Source: Haematobia irritans
Lineage: Eukaryota; Arthropoda; Insecta; Diptera; Muscidae
Length of the DNA: 64,000 bases
Assembly (NCBI RefSeq): GCF_050003625.1
Contig: NC_134398.1
Span: forward strand, 59,109,641 to 59,173,640
Direction of reading: 5' to 3'
The translations under genes were made by a program, and so were the position numbers. This document shows, in pieces, positions 47,495 through 57,590 of the stretch. Under the pieces are notes generated by a model, which ran no database searches, was not told the origin of the DNA, and was given only the letters and a program-made list of their open reading frames with translations. Position 1 is the first letter of the stretch, and each line of letters starts with the position of its first letter.

Positions 47495-48357
47495 AACAAG
47501 TATATACGGCCGTAAGACTGTAAGAAGACTGTCATCCACAATCGAATTACTTGGGTTGCGGTAACACTTGCCGATGGCAAGGTATCTTAAAACTTTCTAA
47601 CACCGTATTCTAAATGACAAGGTAGTCCATACGTAGTATATATTAAACTAAAAAAGGCTGATTAAATACGTATATAATTAAGTTTAAAGTTTCTATAGAA
47701 ATAAAAATTTTGACAACATTTTCTATTGAAGTAAAATTTGGAAAAAATTTTCTATAGAAATAACATTTTGACAAAGTTTTCTATAGAAATAAAATTTTGA
47801 AAAAATTTTCTATAGAAATAAAATTTTTACAAAATTTTCTATAGAAATAAAATTTTCACTAAATTTTCTATAGAAATAACAATGACAATGTTTCCCATAA
47901 AAATAAAATTTTGGTAGATTATTTTTGGCTCGAGTGGCAACCATGGATATGAACCGATGTGGTCAAATTTTTGTGTGATTGGGGATCGGCTATATATAAC
48001 TATAGATCGATATGGACCATTTTTGACATGGATATTAGCGGCCTTATACTAACACCACGTTGCAAATTTCAACCGGATCGGATGAGTTTTGCTCCTCCAA
48101 GAGGCTCCGGAGATCAAATCTGGGGAACGGTTTATATGGGGGCTATATATAATTATGGACCGATATGGACCAATTCTTGCGTGTTTGTTAGAGACGACAT
48201 TGTAACACCTTGTTCCAAATTTCAAACGGATCGGATGAAGTTTGCTCCTCCAAGAGGCTCCTGAGGACAAATCTGGGAATCGATTTATATGGGGGCTATA
48301 TATAATTATGGACCGATATGGACCAATTTTTGCATGGTCATTAGAGAACATATACCA
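47495..48357 (+). mobile_element. HINE1 copy G, 3'-truncated
   Basis: Begins aacaagtatatacggccgta in the A-run of TTE (after gttttgacg). The hairpin is deleted, followed by a 29-mer array (47690-47925), the gtggcaacc edge and three modules (47959-48264 open on plus). It is cut by the LINE at 48358, and the microsatellite end is absent. Confidence 0.82.
47690..47925. repeat. 29-bp tandem array in HINE1-G
   Basis: About eight units, inverted relative to the array at 39530, as expected from the opposite orientation of the two HINE1 copies. Confidence 0.85.
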
Positions 48358-49208
48358 ACTAGTTTACAAACACAATATTCTTGTACCTTATTTTTGAATA
48401 CAACAAATATTGGCATTAATATATACCTGCAATAAAATCCTTGGACTCTGTGTTCCTTAACTCGAAAACGGCCATAGACTGCCGCAAATCTCTCAACGAG
48501 ATGGCTGAGCAGTACAATATTCACCTAATATGGGTGCCTGGCCATAGGAACATACTGGGGAACTGCGAAGCAGATGTGTTAGCAAGGCTAGGAACTACCT
48601 TACATATGCCAGGGGAACTAGAATCTGTTGGTATGCCTCTGGCCACCTACAAGCTCTTACTGCGTGAGAAGGCTGTTATGATAGCCAATATTCGTTGGGA
48701 GAATTGTTGTAACGACACCAAGCAAATATGGCCCCATTTAAACTTAAACCGCACACTAGATATGCTAGTGCTCTACAGGCGTCAGATATCACTCCTGATA
48801 TCTGCTATAATGGTTCGCTGCCTGATAGGCGAATTTGCAAAAATTATAGGTGCGAAGTATAATGACTATTGTATAAGCTGTCATGATGTGGAGGAAAAGA
48901 AATCAGTTAAACACCTCTTGTGTGAGTGTCCTGCTTTTTGTGTAAGGCGTAAGCGAATTTTAGGAGCATGTAGCTTTAGATTACTGGCGGACCTGGAAAA
49001 CGTTAACTTAAGCAGTTTGTTAATGTTTTTGGAGCAATCTGGTTGGTTCAACAAAAGTAAATAATAGAGAAGGTTCAGTGGTTAAGACTAGAAGTGCCCA
49101 TATGTAATATGTACCTTTAGTTAAATGTGGTATCACAATGGACTGAATAGTCTAAGTGAGCCTGAAATTTAATCGGGCTGTCACTTTAACCTAAGCTAAC
49201 CTAACCTT
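48358..49208 (+). pseudogene. LOA/R1-like LINE 3' end: RNase H and Cys/His knuckle
   Basis: A 207-codon frame (48441-49064) is the best-kept piece of this family. The C-terminal half of RNase H is there (SKTAIDCRKSLNEMAEQ, then LIWVPGHRNILGNCEADVLA, with the catalytic-site Asp of the EAD run and the conserved His of VPGH). A Cys-x2-Cys-x10-His-x2-Cys knuckle follows near residue 145, and the terminal text is FLEQSGW. The 3' UTR and the tail with aatcgggctgtcactttaac and cctaacc repeats follow. 5'-truncated, as usual for LINE copies. The tail is the one carried by the SINEs. Confidence 0.9.
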
Positions 49209-49234
49209 TGTATCCAAACATATAAAAAACACAC

Positions 49235-50035
49235 GATGTAGCACTGTCCGTCCGTCCGTCTGTCAACACATTATTGTGATCAAAGTCTAGGTCGCTGTTT
49301 AAGTCCAAGCGCTTTCAAATTTGGCAAAAGTTTCTGTTTTGGGTCAGAATAGAACCCTATTGATTTTGGAAGAAATCGGTTCAGATTTAGATATAACTCC
49401 CATATATATCTTTCGCCCGATATGCACTTATATGGACCCAGAAGCCAGAGTTTTACCCTGATTTGTTTAAAATTTTGCACAAACATAACACTTGGTCGTA
49501 TAGTCAAGTGTGCAAAATTTTATTGAAATCGGTTCAGATGTAGATATAGCTCCCATATATATCTTTCGCTCGATATGGACTTATATGGCCCCAGAAGCCA
49601 GAGTTGTAGCACAATTTGGTTGAAATTTTGCACTAGGAGTACAATTAGTAGTGTAATCAAATGTGCTAAATTTTGTTGACATCGGTTCAGATTTCGATAC
49701 AGCTCCCATATATATCTTTCGCCCGATTTTCCGTCATATGACCACAGAGGTCAAAGTTGTAGTCCGATTGACGTGGAATTTTGCACAAGGAGTAGAATTA
49801 AAATACTAAGTATGCATGTCAAATTTGGTTGAAATCGGTTAAGATTTCTATATAGCTTCCATATATATGTTTTTCCGATTTGGCCAAAAATAGCTAATAT
49901 ATCCACATTTTCCTTATAAAATCGCCACTGTTAAGTCGAAAACTTGTAAAAGTGACTGAAATTTTCCTTTATCTCTAATACATTTCTATCGACCGATAAA
50001 TCATAAATACACATTTGCGAAGTTTCCTCAAAATT
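49235..50035 (-). mobile_element. HINE3 copy C, both ends lost
   Basis: gtccgtccgtccgtctgtca at 49247, then three to four modules on minus (tatatctttcgcccgatatg each). It breaks at 50035 where a SINE begins. The SINE may lie inside the HINE, but I do not see the far side resume. Confidence 0.78.
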
Positions 50036-50395
50036 GGTTAGATTAGGTAGCAGCCCGATGTATCAGGCTCACTTAGACTATTCAGTCCATTGTGATAGCA
50101 CAGTGGTGAACTTCTCTCTTATCACTGAGTGCTGCCCGATTCCATGTTAAACTCAATGACAAGGGACCTCCTTTTTATAGCCGAGTCCGAACGGCGTTCC
50201 ACATTGCAGTGAAACCACTTAGAGAAGGAATGTCACCAGCATTACTGAGGTGGGATAATCCACCGCTGAAAAATTTTTTGGTGTTCGGTCGAGGCAGGAA
50301 TCGAACCCACGATTCCAAGGACATGCTAACCATTGCACCACGGTGGCTCCCTAACCAATGCACCCATGCTAACCATTGCACCATGGTGGCTTCTT
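50036..50395 (-). mobile_element. tRNA-headed SINE, copy 3, with duplicated head
   Basis: The tail (ggttagattaggtagcagcc) is at the left. The head is at the right, where the segment catgctaaccattgcaccac is repeated about 40 bp on (50366-50388). A large part of the tRNA-like head between these was lost. Dead at the promoter, in all likelihood. Confidence 0.85.
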
Positions 50396-50702
50396 TAATA
50401 ATGAAATATATATTCTTTCCCAGATCTAAAGATGGTTAACATATTTTCATAATTAGAAAATATCATACGTAATGTTTCGGCCTATGATAATGATCAAGAT
50501 ATATTTAGGAAGGTAGTTTCAAGCTATTAGATGATTAAAATTTCTTCATTTGGGCAGAAGTTTGTCGGTATTTGCTTAATGGCATAGGCGTAGCTAAAGG
50601 GGATGTATGGGTTTGTCATCTCCCCTACCAAATACCATGCAGTATTTCTTCAAACTATGATTATATATCACTGAATTAAATAATCTGGTTTCTTCTATCT
50701 AC
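50396..50702. other. Unassigned stretch
   Basis: No gene or repeat end recognised. Confidence 0.4.
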
Positions 50703-50987
50703 ACCCTCAAAAAAATCGTTTCTCTAAAATATGTCCCAAACATATTTTGCAGGAAGCACATATATTATTGGATACCGCCGAAACATTAATATGTTTTTTT
50801 TGTTTGGAAGCATTTTGAGCCAAAAAATATTATATGATTGGAAGAATTTTCCCCAAAGAAGAATGTGCTCATTCCCTCACATAATTTTCACTTCCTCGAA
50901 ATTTTTTAGTTCTTGGAACCTTTTCTGTAATATAAATAATGTTGAAGAAATTATTCAATTTTATAATTTTTTTTCAATTTTACCTTT

Positions 50988-51066
50988 CGCCTGGACGGAG
51001 AATCGAACCGAGGACAATACAGTTTGTAATCCAACACTCTATCCACTGGGCCATGTAGCTGCTATA
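50988..51066 (-). repeat. tRNA-like module, leftward (TTE copy 5)
   Basis: Minus strand: box A tggcccagtgg, then tgttggattacaaactgtat and box B ggttcgattctcc. This is the best-preserved leftward module in the window. Confidence 0.7.
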
Positions 51067-51176
51067 GTAACGAGTAGAAAATTATCGTTATAAGTTATAT
51101 TTATATAGCATAGTTTGCAGCGCCCACGAGCTGATGCAAACATAACATTATTTAACAGAAATATACATTTGTTGGT

Positions 51177-51252
51177 CACGTAGAGCAGTGGTTAGCATGT
51201 CTGCCTTGCATTCAAAGGGTCGTGGGTTCAATCCCTGCTTCGACCGAACACC
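51177..51252 (+). repeat. tRNA-like module, rightward (TTE copy 5)
   Basis: cgtagagcagtggttagcat, tgtctgccttgcattcaaag, box B ggttcaatccctgc, then ttcgaccgaacaccaa. About 110 bp separate it from the divergent leftward module. Confidence 0.7.
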
Positions 51253-51976
51253 AAATTTATTTATTTTTAATTTACACTTTTATATTTATACTATATTAAA
51301 TTTTTATAATGAAACTTCGAAATGTGGGTTATTAAATATTTACAGTCAGAAACAGTGCTTGATATAGAAGAAATGGACTGAGTTTTAGGATAAAATATTA
51401 TTTTTTATTGCAAAAATAACAATTGTGTAACAAAAACTGTTTTTGGTATAAAAATTTTAAATTTTGGAAGGAATTCAAAAACTCTAACAAAAAAAGAACG
51501 TGGAGTCGAATATAAACATACATAAATAATTTTATAATATATACATACATTTATATAGGCGTGAACAGTTTTTTACTAGCATTTAACACAATTTTAAACG
51601 CATTTAAAACTTATCGTGTTTTGTACTTGCCTTTTACTTTTCTTTAATAATTCATTTTAAAGAAAATAAACTTTTTCAATTGTTTTAGCTGCAAAACTCG
51701 AACTTAATGCCCGCTTTTATATTTGAAGGTGTCCGTCAAGTCCTCTTGGACTACTTATTAATAAAGAGGAACTAAACTTGGTTTTTATACATTTTACTGT
51801 TTAATTTTTCACTTTTTACTGTCCCTATTCTAGAAAGAGTATAGTGCCCTTTCGTTATTTTATGAAGATCCCCTTGTAATTTTTATATATTTTCCATCGT
51901 TTTTTTTTAATATCCTTTGTCTGAATATTTGGACTTACTCCTCGTATGTTCCGTTTTTGTTTAACGAACCACAAAT

Positions 51977-53886
51977 AAAACAAGTATATACAGCACTAAG
52001 TTCGGCCGGGCCGAATCTTAACTACCCACCACCGTGAACCAAATATTAGGGTTTCCTTTGAAATTTCAGGAGGGCTTGAGGACTTGAGGACACTTCCCGA
52101 AGATAAATTTAAAGATTTCAACTATGAGGACTATATCAGATTCTGGATTTATAAGAACCATTTTTGTTTGAGTTTTAAAGGAATCATTAACATCTCTTGT
52201 AAGTGTGCAAGAAAATTATAAAATAACGTCTTGATTTGAAATCTTAAATCTGTAGAAGTAAAATCTGGAAATTTTACATTGAGTTTCAAGCAATTTTCAT
52301 GATCAGTGCGCCTTCTACACCCTCAAGAAGTGAAGTCGATCTATATGGAGTCATTACCAAATGGACCGATAAAAACTTAATCCGATGCACGTTTTTGTGA
52401 GCCTAAAATACCAGAATATTTACAATTTCAGGCAAATCAGATAAAAACTACGGTTTCTAGAAGCACAAGAAGTAAAATCGGGAAATCGGTCTATATGGGG
52501 GATATACCAAAAAAATGTACCGATACTCACCATTTTCGGCACACCTCTTTATGGTCCTAAAATACCTCTAGATTTCCAATTTCAGACAAATTGGATGAAA
52601 ACTACGGTTTCTATAAACCCAAGACCCCAAATCGGGATGTCGTTTTATATGGGGACCATACCAAAACATGGACCGATACTCACAATTTTTGGCACACGTA
52701 TTTGTGGTCCTACAATACCTCTAGATTTCCAATTTTAGGTAAATTGAATAAAAACTGCGGTTTCTATAAGCCCAAGAAGTAAAATCGGGAGATCGGTCTA
52801 TATGGGGGCTATACCAAAATATGGACCGATACTCACAATTTTTGGCACACGTATTTGTGGTCTTATAATACATCTAGATTTACAATTTCAGGTAAATTGA
52901 ATATAAACTGCGGGTTCTATAAGCCCAAGAAATAAAATCGGGAGATCGGTCTATATAGGGGCTATACCAAAATATGGACCGATACTCACAGTTTTTGGCA
53001 CACGTATTTATGGTCCTACAATACCTCTAGATTTCCAATTTCAGGTAAATTGAATAAAAACTTCGGATTCTAGAAGCCCAAGAAGTAAAATTGGGAAATC
53101 GGTCTATATGGGGGCTATACCAAAACATGGACCGATACTCACCATTTTCGGCACACCTCTTTATGGCCCTAAAATACCTCATGGTTTCCAATTTCAGACA
53201 AATTTGATAAAAACTATGGTTTCTATAAACCCAAGACCCCAAATCGGGAGGTCGTTTTATATGGGGACCATACCAAAACATGGACCGATACTCACAATTT
53301 TTGGCACACGTATTTGTGGTCCTATAATACCTCTTGATTTCCAATTTCAGGTAAATAGAATAAAAACTGCGGTTTCTATAAGCCCAAGAAGTAAAATCGG
53401 GAGATCGGTCTATATGGGGGCTATACCAAAACATGGACCGATACTCACCATTTTTGGCACACCTCTTTACGGGCATAAAATACCTCTAGATTTCAAATTT
53501 CAGGCAAATTGGATAAAAACTACGATTTCTATAAGCCCAAGACCCTAAATCGGGAGGTCGGTTTATATGGGGACTATATCAAAACCTGGACCGATATAGC
53601 CCATCTTCGAACTTGACCTGCCTGCAGACAAAAGACGAGTTTGTGCAAAATTTCAGCACGATTGCTTCATTATTGAAGACTGTAGCGTGATTACAACAGA
53701 CAGACAGACAGACAGACAGACAGACGGACAGACGGACAGACGGACATCGTTATATCGTCTTAGAATTTCTCCCTGATCAAGAATATATATACTTTATATA
53801 GTCGGAAATCGATATTTCGATGCGTTACAAACGGAATGACAAACTTATTATACCCACGTCACCAGTCTATGGTGGTGGGTATAAAA
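51977..53886 (+). mobile_element. HINE2 copy D, full length, longest
   Basis: Starts aaaacaagtatatacagcac, hairpin ttcggccgggccgaa, ctacccaccaccgtgaacc. About eight 153-bp modules follow (53108-53548 open on plus for 146 codons, and 53027-53476 open on minus for 149). Then cagacagacagacagacaga and gacggacagacggac tracts, the core, ctatggtggtgggtataaaa. Inserted at the TTE A-run. Both strands are open over three modules. Confidence 0.92.
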
Positions 53887-55249
53887 ATATTGTGTCCATA
53901 ATACCAAAGTGATAAACGAAACACATGTCCACACATACATAAAATGCTGCTCTCAAGCCGAAAACACATGCTGTAATACCCTAAACCACATAGTGGTCAG
54001 GGTATAATAAGTTTGATCGGCCAAAAAATGTGCCTACCAGAAATATTGACTTTAGACCCCATAAAATATATACCGATCGACTCAGAATCACCTCCTGAGT
54101 CGATCTAGCGCTTGGTGTCCGTCCGTCCGTCTGTCCATGTATTTGTTGTTCACAGGATTCCGGTCGCAATTATTAACCGATTTTGATGAAATTTGGTACA
54201 GGGAGTTTTTTGGGCACAAGGACGAACGCTATTGAATTTGGAAGAAATCGGATCAAATTTAGATATAGCTCCCATATATATGTATCGCCCGATTTCGACA
54301 AATGGGGTCACGTTGCGCTTATTTTCAAACGGATCGTCATCAAATTTGGCAAGAGGTAATCTTTTCCATCGCCCTTCAAGTCTGCAAAATTTCATCCAAA
54401 TCGGTTCAGATTTAGATATAGCTCTCATATATATGTATCGCCCGATTTTTCTAAATTTGGCCATAAAACGCTTATTTATCAACCGATCTTACTCAAATTT
54501 GGCTAAATGTAGTATTCTGTAGCACTAATTATATGTGCAAAAAATCATCGAAATCGGTTCAGATTTAGCTATAGCTCCCATATATATGTACCGCCCGATT
54601 TTTCTAAATTTGGCCATAAAACCCTTATTTATCAACCGATCTTACTCAAATTTGGCTATATGTAGTCTTCTATAGCACTAACTATATATGCAAAAAATCA
54701 TCGAAATCGGTTCAGATTTAGATATAGCTCCCATATATATGTATAGCCCGATTTTCCCAAAATTGGCCATAGAACCCTTATTTATTAACCGATCTTACTC
54801 AAAGTTGGCTAGAGCCAGTCCTCTATAGTACTAACGGTATGTGCAAAATTTCATCGAAATCGGTTGAGATGTAGATATAACTCCCATATATGTATCGCCC
54901 GATTTTGAAAAATTTTCCCCTAATAACCTTATGTTTGAACATATAGACCTCAGTTCTTAACTAATCTTACTCAAATTTTGCACAAGGTAACCTTTTGTGG
55001 TATTAATCAAGCCCGCAAAATATTATGCAAATTGGTTCATATTTACATATAGCTTCCATATACATGCATCGCTCGATTTTCCCTAATTTGGCCATAGTAC
55101 TTTTATTTATTAACCAATGTTACTCAAATTTCAAATTTTGATGTACTAGCCGATCGTATTTATACGTACTTGTAGCTCCGACATACGAATATTGCTCGAT
55201 TTTTACAAATTTGGATTTATCCCCCACACTAATTGATCGATTTTCTCTT

Positions 55250-56987
55250 TTTATACCCACCACCATAGGATGGGGGGTATATTAACTTTGTCATTCCGTT
55301 TGTAACACATCGAAATATTGCTCTAAGACCCCATAAAGTATATATATTCTGGGTCGTGGTGAAATTCTGAGTCGATCTGAGCATGTCCGTCCGTCCGTCC
55401 GTCCGTCCGTCCGTCCGTCCGTCCGTCCGTCCGTCCGTCCGTCTGTTGAAATCACGCTAACTTCCGAACGAAACAAGCTATCGACTTGAAACTTGGCACA
55501 AGTAGTTGTTATTGATGTAGGTCGGATGGTATTGCAAATGGGCCATATCGGTCCACTTTTACGTATAGCCCCCATATAAACGGACCCCAAAATTTGGCTT
55601 GCGAGGCCTCTAAGAGAAGCAAGTTTCATCCGATCCGGCTGAAATTTGGTACATGGTGTTGGTATATGGTCTCTAACAACCATGCAAAAATTGGTCCACA
55701 TCGGTCCATAATTATATATAGCCCCCATATAAACCGATCCCCCGATTTGGCTTGCGAGGCCTCTAAGAGAAGCAAATTTCATCCGATCCGGCTGAAATTT
55801 GGTACATGGTGTTAGTATATGGTCTTTAACAACCATGCAAAAATTGGTCGACATCGGTCCATAATTATATATAGCCCCCACATAAACCGATCCCCCGATT
55901 TGGCTTGCGAGGCCTCTAAGAGAAGCAAATTTCATCCGATCCGGCTGAAATTTGGTACATAGTGTTAGTATATGGTCTCTAACAACCATGCAAAAATTGG
56001 TCCACATCGGTCCATAATTATATATAGCCCCCATATAAACCGATCACCAGATTTGATCTCCGGAACCTCTTGGAAGACCAAAATTCATCTGATTCAGTCG
56101 AAATTTGGTACGTGGTGTTAATATATGGCCTCAAACTCCCATGCAAAAATTGGTCGATATCGGTCCAAATTATATATAGGCCCCATATAAACCGATCCCC
56201 AGATTTGACCTCCAGAGCCCCTTGAAAGAGCAAAATTCTTCCCATTCGGTTGGAATTTGGTACGTGATGTTAGTATATGGTATCCACCAACCATGCAGGA
56301 ATTGGTTCCTATCAGTCCATAATTATATATAGCTCCCATATAAACCGATCCCCAGATTTGACCTCCGGTGCCTTTTGGAGAAGCAAAATTCATCCGATCT
56401 GCTTGAAATTTGGTACGTGGCGATCGTATATGATATTTAACAACCATGCCAAAAGTGGTCCATATCAGTCCATAATCGTACATAGCCCCATATAAACCGA
56501 TCCCGAGATTTGGTTTTGGAACCTCTTGGAGGAGCAAATTTCATCCGAGTGAGTTGAAATTTGGTACATTGTGCTAATATATGGTCGTTAACAACCATGC
56601 CTAACTAGGTCCATATCGGTCTATAGTTATATATGGCCCTCAGATAAATCGATCCCCAATCACACAAAAATTGGTCCATATCAAGTTCATAATTGTATAT
56701 AGCTCCCATATAAGCGACCCCCATATTTCAATTCTGGCTCTCTACGTACAAAAAGTCCATATCGATTCGTAATTATTTGTAGACTTAACTATACATAACT
56801 TTTTTGTCTAATATATACCATGTATGGACTAAATCACAATTTAGAAAACGATGTTAAGAAGTTTTAAGATACCACAACCCAAGTAATTCGATTGTGGATG
56901 ATAGTCTTTCGTAGAAGTTTCTACGCAATCCATGGTGGTGGGTACATAAGATTCGGCCTGGCCGAACTTGCGGCCGTATATACTTGT
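55250..56987 (-). mobile_element. HINE1 copy H, full length, very young
   Basis: Near-identical in reverse to HINE1-F: same eight-module array, 247-codon open frame (55291-56034 minus), same hairpin ttcggcctggccgaa and cttgcggccgtatatacttg. It sits in a T-run: gattttctc plus a six-T run in the empty copy (59234) becomes five T, the element, and three T. No other target duplication is seen, as expected for Helentron-type insertion between T residues. Confidence 0.95.
55387..55442 (-). repeat. (CCGT)14 microsatellite in HINE1-H
   Basis: Fourteen uninterrupted units at the position of the (ACGG)10 tract of HINE1-F. This is the proto-microsatellite position of mini-me elements. Confidence 0.95.
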
Positions 56988-57279
56988 TTAATAATGGACT
57001 CAATATTAGTGGCATACCGTAGGTGCAATATCAACTACAGCCAGTATTGCTAGAAGTAGGGGAAATTCCCTATATGTAGGTTTTTTCTAATATTTAGCGT
57101 AGAACGTAGGTCACAATGTAGGGACATTTTCACTCAACACAATTTGTAATAATGTTTACATTTTGGTGGCTCCAAAGGTGGAAATTAGAAGCCGTCATGG
57201 CTTGATCAACAACAGTTACACCTCGTGCCAAAAACATTCTAACAAAATTTGAAGTTTACCACAAATCTACCAAACAAAT

Positions 57280-57590
57280 ATTTTTATAGAATTTTTTGTC
57301 AAAACTTTATTCCTGTAGAAAATTTTGTCAACATTTTATTTCTATAGAAGCTTTTGTCAAAATTGTATTTCTACAGATTTTTTTTTTCAAAATATTATTT
57401 CTATAAAAATTTTTCTCAAAATTTTATTTCTATGGAATTTTTTCTCAAAATTTTATTTCTATATTATTTATTATCAAAATTTTATTTCTATAGAAAAAAT
57501 TCTCAAAAAAAAAATTGTTTATAGAAACTTTTTCCAAAATTTTATTTCTATTGAGATTTAACAGAAACAAATTACTATTTTTGGTAGAAT
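57280..57590. repeat. 29-bp tandem array in HINE4-C, unit 1
   Basis: About ten diverged units. It is duplicated at 59545-59855 with a one-base difference in an A-run. The 78- and 97-codon readings here are low-complexity and not coding. Confidence 0.85.

Larger units (their letters stand above)
35695..49240 (+). repeat. TTE copy 4, expanded to about 13 kb
   Basis: Host segments in order are about 35695-36880 (leftward module split at 36300/36667, rightward module at 36797), 41019-42020, about 47380-47494 and a terminal scrap near 49210-49240 (ccaaacatataaaaaacac). HINE1-D, the CR1/L2-group LINE, HINE1-G and the LOA/R1-like LINE fill the gaps. 36301-36666 is a further caafacat-rich insertion inside the leftward module. 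The outer limits are approximate. Confidence 0.55.

Noticed and set aside
49235..49265. (GTCC)n tracts as independent microsatellites
   Set aside because: They always occur at the same position within HINE copies next to the conserved core, so they belong to the element.
57325..57561. Phe/Ile-rich ORFs resembling membrane proteins (also 59589-59882)
   Set aside because: These are translations of the 29-bp array; hydrophobicity follows from T-rich codons.
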